Below are positions 23,599 through 35,173 of a stretch of 64,000 bases of DNA, piece by piece; positions within the stretch are counted from its first letter, which is position 1, and each line of letters starts with the position of its first letter. The notes below the pieces were generated by a model. That model was not told the DNA's origin. It did not search any database and saw only the letters and a list, made by a program, of their open reading frames with translations. Origin of the DNA: Corinectria fuckeliana. Its lineage: Eukaryota; Ascomycota; Sordariomycetes; Hypocreales; Nectriaceae. Both the position numbers and the translations under genes were made by a program. The stretch lies in assembly GCA_019137255.1 (NCBI GenBank), contig WPDH01000155.1:1-64000 (forward strand), written 5' to 3'.

Positions 23599-26500
23599 TG
23601 TCTCGTTTCGTTCGTGGAAGGTGCTTAGTGAAGAGAGCCCACGTCGTTTCCAACAGTCATTTGAGATGAAGGCAATGGTGATTTCTACAGCGTATCAAGT
23701 CTTACCCAAACAAACACGGAGTTTCCTCGGTCCAGCTCGACCCGAACCCCTCACACCTAGCATGACGTCTAGTTAAGGGACCTCGCCGGCGAAGAGTCAC
23801 AGTGGACTGTCTTGATTCAGTTAACGCGTTCCCTCCCCTCGTGGTAAACATCTAGCTAGAAGAAAGTGGATTAGACGTGCAGAAACATCTCGGGGCGAAT
23901 CCCGGCCCAACCTCCGGGCCCGACCTGACAAAGCCGCATCGGATCGGCCGAGACTCCCCGACCGTCGGTTCCCCCGCTCCATCACTCTCCGACCTTCGCT
24001 CTTCTCTCCTCCTCTTCCTCCTCCTCTTCCTCCTCCTCCTCATCTGCCTTCATCTCTCGTCCACGTCACGGAGAAATACCGCAGTGTACCTCGCCTAACC
24101 AGCCTCAGATTGCCGCCGAACCCCTCACTTTGCGTGCATTACCCCCACCGACGCCTGCGCCTTTCCCATGGCCTCAGCCTTGATCCTGCACTGCGCTGCA
24201 CCGCCTGCAGAACACTAGCCCTCTGCCCAAGCCGGCCGTCCCGGGGAGGGGGCCCTTCGCGGAGGTGTTCCGGCAACCTGCCACGTGCCAATGACAGAAG
24301 GGCATTAGCATTGCATCGCATGGTTGTATTCGAGGGGATTAACACTGACACCGTAATGCACGTATCGTACGGAGGAGACAGGGAAGAGCCGCCGTTTCCC
24401 TCCGCTCCTGGCGCGGCTTCCTTGGGCCCCATGGACTTATCGTAGCCTACCTACCTGGATAGTTCCATAGCACTACTGTAGGCATGAGCATCACATCCCG
24501 CTGCATCGTGCATATACGGGCGGGAGACGATGCAAAGAGGCACGAGGCCCGAGACAGGAGACAACCACCCAGACACACTACTGCGCGATCCATACCGCAT
24601 GTTTCTGCCCATCACAAAGCCGTTGCCCAGAGACTCTTCTTCCCTGATCAGACGAAGCTTGACACATAGCCTACGTGCCACGCCCTTGTACCGTATGATA
24701 TTGCAACGCCCTCCCCTAACCTCGTCTAGCCTAACGTCCCTGCGCAGAAACCGGCATACGACACAACTCCCCCCTGCGTCGCTCTGCACGTTACTCCTGG
24801 ACAAGATGCCTTTCTAATCCTAACAGACTTGACCGCCCCAGCGGGATCTCTCGGTGTGTCTCCAACCATGGGCCTGGTCGGTAGTCGAGACTAGTTCTTC
24901 CCAGTCAGACTAACAAGGTGGGCCTGAGCAGCATGTAGTGTACATAAGTCAAGGCGGTACACGTACTCCCTCTTATCCTCGTAGCCACGCGGAGGTCGTC
25001 GTCGATCAAGTCGTTGTAGACGCAGATCCTCAAAAAGTAAGTACTACGTGGTTCATATAGTCCAGAAATGGACTTGTGTCATAATCTACTTCTTCTTAGC
25101 CTTGAACCTCACAGCGGGTCACCATTCGGAAGCAAGCCGAATTAGCTGACCAGAGAAACTCCATTTCTCTTTCACTAAAGGCTTTGGGATCCAAGGAGTG
25201 AGCATCATCGAATCCAAGTATGGATCGTCAAGGCCAAAGACCCTGCTGTTCCAGCTTCGACTTGGTCCATGATGACGAACGGCCCGAAGTAGGTGGAGTG
25301 TCTACGGGAGTTGTAAGTAAGCAAATTTTAGGCCTTGAACAGTGAAATGATGGTTTTAGCAACGATGTAACGCATCACAGCCCACCTCGGAATCCACTTT
25401 GTTTCCGAGAAATTAGAAAGTAGACAGCTTGCTTGTTGTCGTTGGCTACAGCTCAGCCTAGATGGGCGTGCTTTATGTTCGAGCTTTTAGCAGATCGACA
25501 GCCTCACCGGGCGTGTCCTTGACGACGTGGTTGCCAGTTACAAGGTACAGCTCGGCACTCTGCCGAGCACGCCCCAACTAGCTCCTGAACATATGAACTC
25601 CCAGGCGGACTGAACCCCCCGTTTCACTAGCAGAGCTGATGATTCCTGCACGTAGGCAGTGACAGGTATCTCATCTCTGCAGGGTGACGAGGTAAATGGC
25701 GCCACCTCCACTCCTGAGTTCTTGGTCATCAACTCCAGCTAACCGGAGTTCTCGGCTCCTTAACCTCCGTTCTTCATTTATTCGAGTAGACCGTTGTCTG
25801 GAACAGCTCAGAGGGTTCCTGGTCGGCACTGGATGGATCGCCGCCGTTGTTCTTCGTTGTACATGCCGGCAGATCCAGGTCCCGGTCCAGAAAGCTGGTT
25901 CTGCGCTACAGCCTGTAGTGTTTCCAGCTCTCCGGTTCACTGCAGTAGGGAGGCAGGCATGCCACTCCCTCTTAGTTCGTTCCACAGAATGTTAGACTAT
26001 ACAGTAAGATATCATGCCATCCCACCAACCGCCTCGTAAGCCCAGCCTAGCCCCAGCTCTCGGGCCTACAGCCGTAGGCTACCATCCTCCATGTTAGTGC
26101 CGTAAGAAGATGGCTCCTGTCCCCTTCCTCTCCCCAACAAAAACCCGCCTACTTTCTCATCCAACTCCACTCGGGCTATGCTCAAAGTCCGGGCCATCAC
26201 AGCTCCGACGCGTTGCATAAACCCGACACCGGTCCCATGTCAAGCGCCACGCCAAACACCACCACTTGCGGAGTCCTCTAGCGTCTCGCCGAATCCGGAT
26301 TTACAAGACAGCCCGGAATCGTCAAGGGGCAGGAGGGCGTTCGTTACAAGCATGGGGGAAAGGACCAGGCGTCCACGACTTCTTCTGCACTCCCCTTTCC
26401 TTGCACTCTCCCCCGTGGTACACATACGCCCTGGTCGAAATCCGACGGCTCGCTCAAGTCATAAGTGACAGGCGATACGCGATGCACGCAGGAGGAGAGT

Positions 26501-28733
26501 GGCTACCCCGGGCCCTAGACGTAGACAGGAGAGCCCTTCTAGTCATTGCAAGTTCATGTTGTGCGGGAATGTCACTGTGACAATGTTCGTAGTGGTCCCA
26601 AGCCGTAAGCTCAACTATTTGTGAGGAGTATCAGAATTACTGATAGACACCTTCGTCAGACGCCTTGCTAGGATGCCTTACCCCCAACGAAATCGACTTA
26701 TCAATTCCTCATTAGACAGTGGAAGGATGTAGGATTCAAATTCTACAATAGTTCCAACGATACACTTGTAACCATGTAACTTCATATCGCGACTCTAGCC
26801 TCACCTATCCACGTTGACTACCCTACACGATGGCCAGAGTTCAACCAAGCACAGCCCGTCTCGTCCGTGTCGTGCACACACTTTAGATAGAGTCAAGATC
26901 ACAGTACGCACATATAGATAAGCGCATTATTTCTTATTGGGTTTGAAGGTAGTTGCCGTCATGTCTAACAATGAGATTGGTCCTTTCTTCTCTTGTGACT
27001 CCCCAATTCGCCAGGTATGTTAAATCAGTGTCAGATCAGCTATGAAAGAGATACAATAAAGGAGGAGATTGGATGAACGAGCGCAATTAATGTGTGATTA
27101 TATTCCAGGAGCGTATTGCACCTAATTACTAGATTCGCCTTAATACTCCATCATCAAACGAGGGTATATTCCAACGATGAATATGACCGCCCCTGGGGTG
27201 CCTCCTGACCTGCTACTTCCTAAGACTGTTGCTCTAAATGATTTTATGCGACTCGTGGAAACCGTTCTGCGGATCGAGGGTTGCTCTTGAGTTCGCGGAG
27301 ACGAAGATCACGCCGTACACCTCCTGCGGTGGGATGCTGTCGGCCTCAAAAATGTTTATGTGTTGCCTACAGGGGGTTTCAACTCTCCATCGGGCATGGG
27401 ATCCGTTGGGACCTGAGCGTGGATGGCTCAGTTGAACTGTCAGACATCCGTGCCAAAAGCTTCGTCTTTCCAGCTAAATACTGTCGTTCCAGTGTGTCGT
27501 AATTAGTCGCCTCGGTTTGCATAAGCCGTGGCATCCTGGGTAACCGCGTGGAGCTTGACTGTCGGCAGGTTTTTCTATCGTGATCAACGACTTGTTCATG
27601 CCTTGCAGACACCACAAAGGGTCCAAAATATCTCAGCTGTCTGTGACAATGCCTACGAACCAATAGCCATTGGCACGTTCCCCGAACCAATAAGACGCCC
27701 GATGCCGTGTTCGAAGATGAGGATTCATAGTGTGTTCACTCGCAGCCGACATTGCCGTAGTATTATCGCAATCACCCTGATGCTCAGAATTCGGGCAAAA
27801 GTACTCCTTTCCGCTTCCTTTTGAGCCTTGAAAGCAAGGAATCGCAGAGACAACGCGTGAAGCGTTGTCTGGGTCATATCCTATGCTGATAGCAAGACGG
27901 TGGTCTTCTGAATAGTGTGCCGTCTGCAAGGATAACCTCTAACCAGTTCAGGTTGTCAATAGTGAGACCATGGAGGGACGTAAGATAGCCATGACCTCCA
28001 CCTAGTATTCCACAAATACCGGTATGGCTGACAACTCCACCAACTGGCGCAAGACCTAGACGCTTTCCTTATCTTACTCAGATCAATGATCACGCCATCG
28101 GACGAGGAAGTTCCTCTTGACGAGTGACCACCACCGCAACCATTAGAGACATCTTAGCTGCAACAGCAGACTTGAGAGCGACAGTCATCTCTTGCGTGCA
28201 TGTGGCTTTGACGCAACAGCCTAAATAGCGGCTGGTGGGGTCATCATGGCCTTAGCATCCAAAGTCTCGTATACGGCTCTTCTCCCAGGCTGCGCCCCAT
28301 CTTCGCGAGCTCACTTCGTAGCCTGTATCTTGGGGTAGGAGGAGGACTGGCATCGCTCCGGAGTTGTTTAAAGTCGCGCATCGCCAATAATGCCCTTGTG
28401 TGGCGTGGCGTTAGTCTGGCTTAGACGATTATGCTGGATTGAAAAGCAAAAATCAGATTGGAAGAGACGGTCCACTGACGCGAGCCGAGGGTGCCGATGT
28501 CGTGGGCCTGTTGACACTTGTTCGCCGTCTCATGTTGTGTCGCCGTGGATCCTCTTGGCCATTGCTAGATCAATGAACAGGTTGGATCAAGTAAGACACG
28601 CCGTCACAGGCTGCAGTGGTGGCTGCGGGAGTCGTGGGACCGCACGCGACTCGAAGGAACCGCCCGTATTAGTAACCGAAGCTGTGGTGATGCGTCCACG
28701 GCAGCGCCATGGTGAGCAAAATCAAGCTCCACG
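23599..28733. other. 5.1-kb ORF-poor stretch, possibly with decayed coding sequence
   Basis: The first 1.2 kb holds the oxidoreductase promoter and a CTC-rich block (24000-24050). From about 24.9 kb to 28.3 kb the base composition becomes more even and stops are frequent in all frames. Short protein-like segments remain, for example a frame from ATG 27177 that meets TGA at 27288 and then stays open and protein-like to a second stop near 27410. I recognise no family. It could be an old pseudogene or mutated repeat. Confidence 0.5.
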
Positions 28734-31103
28734 TCATTCATCAGCTGCTTCATCAACTGGGAGTCGCACATCTGGCAGAACGTGTGGGAGAGCAAATCCG
28801 TACTTGTCAACGACGCTCTCTCCTCCACTGAGACCCTTCTCGTCTCCATTCTCCTGGCTATAACTCCCCCCCGCAAGCCACCTTTGCAACCTGAAGGCCG
28901 TGCTCGTCACATCCATGGCGATATGCCAGTTGTCAACTCCAATCGTCATGAACCCGGCAACCATGAGAGTCTTTACGAAGCGAGCGGGCCCTGCTTTGTG
29001 ACAGCTCGGTACAACGGCCAACATAACCCAAACAAAGATGCCTATGGTGGCCTTCCAAGTGGGAAGCGAGACTTGCCATGCTGCTTGCCAGATCATAAGG
29101 AAATCCATTTCGGTGCAAATGGCGCTGGTCGGCGTGCGATTTAAGATCGCTCGACAGTAAATCATGGCCGTCATGCGAACACAACGGTACATCAGATCTG
29201 GTAGTTCGACAGATGGGGAAGACTTGTCGGACTTGTAAGATTCGGGGCTTTGTCCGTCTTGTGTTGACTTTGGAGTGGTAGCAGCTGAGCCATTCCGGGA
29301 ATTGGGGTTTTCTCGAGCAGGCGTGTCTGCTGGCATTTCGGCAATAAGGTCAGTAACCCAAGCAGCGGCGGTCACAACCTTCTGAAGCTCCTCGACACTG
29401 GGATATTGAGGCAAGGCAAGGACGGCTTCGAAGAGAAACCGTACGTGGTCCAGTATCATGGCCGTACTAGGATGGAGCTGCAACGAGTTGGCGCAGCCTG
29501 CGAAGGATGGCCATCCAAAGATCAGTGGCGTGTTTAGGGCGGTGTGGAACGGCATCATGATAGGATCGTGGAACTCAAACCCAGGAACCCCATATATGGA
29601 GGGTTCGATTTCGTGCGCCAGAGCCATTACGACATCGTGACTGTAAGCCATGTCAGCTTCTGTCGTCTTCAGCGAAAGGAGGAAACTGCGATATCATCTG
29701 CAGAGATATGTAAGGGCTGACGCACATGATTACCGTCTTGCTTAGGAAGCCGTGCAAACCTAGCTTGTCCAAACCACCCCTCATAGTGATCATTTGCTTG
29801 AGGCCTCGAATGTGCGCCTTCAGATCTGCTGTGGCGCCCCAGTACCAGGAATCGATGACCATCTGAGCAACACCAAGGATGGAGGTATCACTGGTCTGGG
29901 TAGCACTATGCCGAAGTTGCAAGTTGAGCATCTGGTATACCTTGCCCTTATGCAGCATGGCCAGTGTCTTGGGAATATGGCCCGTTTCGGAAAAGAAACA
30001 AGCGGACGTAAACAAGACGATTTGCAGTAGGAGTGGGTCCTGCACACAACACGGAACCCAATGCTTCATGAAAGCATTGTTGGGATCTGGATTCCCGTCA
30101 ACTGACACTTTGAATCGGCAAAGCAGTTGCAGGTCTAGTGATGACCAGTTAACAACCAGAGAAGCTTATACAGAAGGCGATGTGCATTCACTTACGTATT
30201 CGTACGAGTTCCTTGTTCATCTTGGTAGGTGCCATGGGCAAAAAACGGAGTTGTGAGACTGGCCCCTCGACGGGGAGAGTCAAGGGTCGGCTGGCGTCGT
30301 GTGATGTTAGGAGTCCTCGAGCATCGTCCTCGGTCCAATCTTTCTCTGGAATGCGGTTGGCGATGGTGAGACGACGCTCTAAGATGACGCGAAGGTTCTC
30401 AAGAACGGTTTCAGGGTCATTTTCTTCATCATCAAGGGATACCTTGAATGGCACCCAGGGATTTGATGGCGTCTCAGAGCTATTTTCCGACGTTGTGGGA
30501 GAGGTTACTGCGGTAGAATCGGGAGACCCAATTGGCATGACATAGCCGGAGCCCTCGTCTACCTGAAGGATAGCGTCATGGATCGCAGCAGGATTGAGGT
30601 GAGCGTAAGGACCGTTCTTAAAGGCCACCGTCGTAGGAGGTCCGTCGGTACCTCCTGAATGTAGATGCCTTTAGTTGCCGGGATTAGCACCTGTTTGTGC
30701 CTTGATGGGGGAGTTTGTCAAAGTAGCGACGGGTCGAGGACAACTCACCTCTTAGGGCTTTTGGCCCTGTACTCGCAAATGGGTTGGGGAAATCGACGGA
30801 CACAATTGGTACATGGTTGACCTTGGGAACACTGATGTGATGCTGCATTAGCATCTACGCTTCATCGTGTCGTACAAGCAACTCTCAGCGAGTGAAGTCT
30901 ATTACGGATGCCTGTGAAGGTTGGGCAGCGAGGATATGACAACGCTGGAGCACTGGGCATAGATGATGGGATACATTGCGAGAGGCACAAGTTGAAAGTG
31001 AGCTTACTTTTTGTTTGCGACGACGACACTCGGTGCAAGAGGAGGTCTGGCGCTCTGCACGGCGGCGCGCAGCCTGTATCTGCAAGCCTTCAGGACCTGG
31101 CAT
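28734..31103 (-). CDS. Zn2Cys6 fungal transcription factor with Fungal_trans_2 domain
   Basis: Five exons (31103-31008, 30831-30749, 30668-30196, 30134-29726, 29640-28734) give about 655 residues. The binuclear zinc cluster spans the first intron: C23-x2-C26-x6-C33-x5-C39-x2-C42-x8-C51, preceded by a basic RRRAER stretch, so it binds DNA in the nucleus. The middle and C-terminal part matches the fungal-specific regulatory domain PF11951, with WYWGATADLKAHIRGLKQMI, a MRGG turn and HDVVMALA. Exon 3 needs the acceptor CTAAAG, directly after a GCTAAT branch point; the stronger-looking TTCAG just downstream breaks the frame. Exon 4 uses donor GTGCGT. Its target genes are unknown; it stands alone between two gene-poor regions. 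The C-terminus is uncertain: another frame (28604-28876) looks equally coding over the last 30 codons. Confidence 0.85.
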
Positions 31104-32601
31104 GGTACCGTTTACCGGAGATTCGGTAGGATAGGGCGAGAGCAAGGCGAGAGGTGGACGATAGGTGGACAGGTGAAAGACAGGCAGATGATAGGTATGG
31201 TGAAGGGCAAGACAGGCTGGGAAGTGAGTTTCGAAGTTGCAAGGGATAGACGGAGGAAGCTATGGCGCCGGTAGGGGCGCCAAGCTTGGAACCAGCCTCC
31301 GGGCGACGGACCCGAAGCTCCGTTAGCCCAGCCGGGGCGCGGTCGGAGCGGCGGCGGCAGTGACAGGGGGCGGGCCGGGCCAGAGAATGTTGGCTGGAAG
31401 CGGGCCGACAGTCGAAGGCTGTGGTCAAAGTGGGCGACAATGGATGGTGGTGTCTCTTCTCAGTTGTGATGGAGGCGAGGGAGCTGAGTCAGGCGACTCA
31501 TCCGCACGACTAAAGCAATCTGAGAATAGTGAGGTGGGCGAGAAAGGGGTTTGCGACAGGGATTGTTGTGATGTGTTGAGATGTGGTATGACGAGGGGAT
31601 GACGAGATGAGGGAGGAGGTGAAGAGGGATGCAAAAGGATGAATGAGCTTTGGGACAATGCACTCAATGGCCGAGTTCAAATTCGCGGTAGCAACGGTTA
31701 GGTCATCCAAGGATTCAGGTTGAATCGAGGTCAGGCCGTCGGGGAAGAGAATGGCTGGCTAGATGCGGATGTGGAGAGAGCGGGATGAACTGGGCGTGGC
31801 GTCGGGGGCGCTTGCTTGCTTGCCTTGGTACTTCGTAGTTGACGGCGGCCTTGGTGTCTTTGGCTTTGTCTGTTGGTTGGTGTGCGGGCTGGATCTCGAT
31901 CCTGTTGGTTGGTTGATCGCACAGCCGCAGATCTAGCTGTGCAGCTGATCCAGTCCGATTGTTAATTGTTTCTTTGTCCCGCAGCTGGAGTCTCGGGTAA
32001 CACTGGGAACGGAGCCCCGGAAAATGTCTTGCTGATGCCCGTCCCGCAACGACGTCTTGAAAAGGTCCCGGAGGTGGTTGGCGTTGCTTTTCTTTTTGGC
32101 GAGTCCAAAGAAAAAACCACCAGACGACCCCTGCTTCTTTGTTGATTGCCTCGTGTCGCGAAAAGTGAGTGAGTGAAGAAGTGAGCAAGTGAATGGATGA
32201 TCTGTCGCACGCCTTGGCCCCTAACCCTCAATATCGCTCGTGCCTACACCAAGGGCACAAGGCTGGCGCCTCGGACAAAGTGGTGGAGGAAGGATGGCAA
32301 AGAGGGGAGAGGAGAAGAAACGTGGGAGGGAGGGGGAAGAAGGAAGCCAAGACAGAGCCTCGTTGAGCCAAGCCAAAGCCAGCAAAAGGGTGGCGAAAGG
32401 TGGAAACGCAAAAGAGGGAAGAAGCAGTGCACCAGGTCGGATGGGGCGAAGGAGGGAGGGAGAGTGAGGGAAGACGAGTTCTAACAGATATGTTGGTAAT
32501 CGTCAAGTAGTTGTTTGGGGAGGTTGAGTCGCAAGTCGTAGCCAGAGCCGGGTATCCCGTAGCGCAGATTACGATGTGTACAAGTGCAGGTCCAATTCAA
32601 A

Positions 32602-32631
32602 TTCAGGTTCAGGTTCAGGTTCAGGTTCAGG
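32602..32631. repeat. TTCAGG hexanucleotide repeat
   Basis: Five perfect tandem TTCAGG units. It is not the fungal telomere repeat TTAGGG. Confidence 0.9.
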
Positions 32632-33141
32632 TTCGGTTTGAGCCGTCGAGTTGCGTGCAGTGGGCAGACGAGTGGCCGCTTAATCAATGTCACTTTGCTT
32701 TGCTCGGCTTTGCTCGCGTGGCCAAGCGGCGGCGATATGATGTGGTCGGCCGGTCAGAATGCCCGAGAATCCCGTGATCAGAGACGAGAAGAGGCACTGA
32801 GAGTGGAGGAAAAGAGGAAGGGCTTCACCGGGCCTACGAGGGAGTCCAGGGAGCCCAGGGACTCGGAGGTCTGGAGCCCACTAGTCCGCTTCCCAGGTAC
32901 TTACCTACTTAGGCACGGCACTGCCGATGACATGATTGTACTGCTGGGCTAAGTTCTAGCAGTACTATTAGCAAGCGGAGGTAAGTACTTTTCACGGTAG
33001 TCGCAAGTGCCTTATACCTATCGAGTTTAGTCTGCGAAGGATTTAAATTTGTGGCGGGAACAGAAAGGATGAAGACGACGAAGAAGAGGAGAGGACTAGG
33101 AAAAGGGAATGGCAGGTGCCGGATTCCATGTATGTAGATTA

Positions 33142-33143
<2 letters not shown>

Positions 33144-33170
<27 letters not shown>
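33144..33170. repeat. GAT trinucleotide repeat
   Basis: Nine perfect GAT units in non-coding DNA. Confidence 0.9.
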
Positions 33171-33172
<2 letters not shown>

Positions 33173-33598
33173 GTGGGATGGCAGGAGCACGGCCCCCGTT
33201 CTGAAGCGTGATGCCTGGGTTAGAAAGCGGCGATCCATGGTGGATAAGGTACCTAGGAAGCGGAAGAGGAAGCCTTCTAGATTAATTAGCCCATGGAACG
33301 AGAATCAAAGTATATCATTCAAAACGCCCGCGGGCCAAATACCAGCTTCCGATTTCCGAATTAGAAATTACAACTTTTTATACAGCTGACGGACGACGAT
33401 GGATGGATGGATGCATGCATTGGGCCAATTGCTGAGTGCCGAGACTGGGTGGCAACTGTACCTGCATTGGATGCCAGTGGAGGTGCCCAAATACCCTAAC
33501 TGGTGTTAATTAGTTGGTGCCTCCGCCCGCGCTGACTCCACTTTGATGTGGCTCATAGGTACATACATGTAGACTACCTTAGTACGACGAGGAAGAAG

Positions 33599-33628
33599 CA
33601 AATGCAAATGCAAATGCAGATGCAGATG
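33599..33628. repeat. CAAATG/CAGATG hexanucleotide repeat
   Basis: Three CAAATG units followed by two CAGATG units in tandem. Confidence 0.9.
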
Positions 33629-34774
33629 CAAGATGGACTGAAGAATAACCGGGTTCCCGCGTCCTTGACTGCAGTGGTGCTTAGACTAGTGTGTACATGT
33701 ACATGTCTAGTGCGGCAATGGGAGACGCGGTCTACGAATACCGAGATGATGCATGAAGACTAGGTGCTAGATAGGTAGAAGCACCCGGCTGCCGAAGGGG
33801 AAAAAGCCTCTTCCAGTTCTTGCTTAGGGTGAAGGGGAATGGGCCGACATTTGGTAGAGACATCTAATTGGTCTGTTTCTCTGTGTCTCGCTCTCTATGC
33901 TCTCGAACTATACCTACTACTTCGTATCCAGCCAGCCTTTTACACGTCTACTACATAGTATGTATATTATTCCGTGAACCACCTACACTCGATCCCCCCC
34001 CTTGGGCCTCAAAGTGCTGCTGTCCTCGACCCATCCCAATCCAGGATCCCAGCAACCGGCCTCGGGGCCCTGCACCCGCCCCCGAAAGCCTCTGCGCTAG
34101 ACGGTGGACATCCGTCGCTTTCCAACCCCGGAAGCCGGCCGGCCCTACATACATACTATTGCGTCTTTCTCTCACTAGCATTCATTGAATAGACGGATGC
34201 GTGCTGCGTCTTCCTTCGTACTAGATGTCGTCGCAGGCGGATGTTCCCGCGTCCTCCCCCTGCACTCTACCCTACCTACGCACGACTTAATGCCTGGCGT
34301 CACCTAGCCGCCCCCCCCCCACCGCAGCCACGGCTTTCCCCCTCAACCCCTTGTGCTGTGCCGTGATGGGGATGGAGCTGGGGGAGAACCCTGGAATTTG
34401 CAGCCTTCCCACGGACCTTCCGCTGGCGCGTGTCTCCGCCGCACCCGCATCCTCGGATGGGGATTTTAAGATGAAGATTGAACGAGACAGGCAGAAGGCG
34501 GCCATTGACTTGACGTTGACTCGACTCGACTCGACTTCTTCTGCACGTGTATTGTTAGTTAGATTTCCCATCTAGCTCCCTCCATCCACATGTAATAATC
34601 TCAATGCATCACCATTCTCCTCATTGATTTGGCTGCCCTATCATGGTCTTCACCACCATCCCCAATCGCATCTCTCACCTGCCTTCCCACCTCACTCTGG
34701 ATGGTCCTGCTTTCACCCATTGGTTTAAGTCTAGTATGTGTGAGTCATTCAATCATCCCTCCTATGCAATTCAT

Positions 34775-34858
34775 CTCAGCTCAGTTTATATCCACCCAAA
34801 CTATCGTAATATTCCTCTCAGCTCAGTTTATATCCGCCTAAACTATCGTAATATTCCT
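34775..34858. repeat. 42-bp tandem duplication
   Basis: Two directly adjacent 42-bp copies (34775-34816 and 34817-34858), each beginning CTCAGCTCAG and ending ATATTCCT, differ at only two positions (A/G and C/T, three bases apart). The near-identity suggests a recent duplication. Confidence 0.9.
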
Positions 34859-35173
34859 TTCCTACCCCACCGTTTCCTTTGTTCTTCCCGAACAGCCCGA
34901 CTCATATAAGCAAACCCGGACCTTCGTGCCCTCTCTTCAGTGGTATCTAGATGTGCTAGCATTAAAACACGGGCAGCACAAACAAATCGTCAGCCCATTA
35001 ACGAAACCTCAACGCCATCCCTGTCTGAATATTCTTGGGTTCTTTCCCTATAGTGCGTGGAGCTCGCATCTGAACATCCTCCCTGGCCTTGACAACCACC
35101 TGGCGACGGGGTACTAAATCAAGAAACAAAGACCCGCCCCCCAAGTGCTCTTCGCCTGCTTTTCGCCTCGTCG

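Larger units (their letters stand above)
31104..35173. other. 4-kb intergenic region with several short tandem repeats
   Basis: No supported gene. It includes the upstream region of the Zn2Cys6 gene and the downstream region of the patatin-like gene. It contains TTCAGG hexamers (32602-32631), a GAT run (33144-33170), CAAATG/CAGATG hexamers (33599-33628) and a 42-bp tandem duplication (34775-34858). Confidence 0.6.

Noticed and set aside
26613..26753. tRNA-like ends: AACTATT and AATAGTT with a GTAGG...TCTAC arm around TTCAAAT
   Set aside because: The arms pair, but the spacing is too long, the loop is 8 nt, and no D-arm or anticodon arm can be drawn between them.
32602..32631. TTCAGG repeat as an interstitial telomere
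   Set aside because: The unit differs from TTAGGG, and there are only five copies inside ordinary intergenic DNA.
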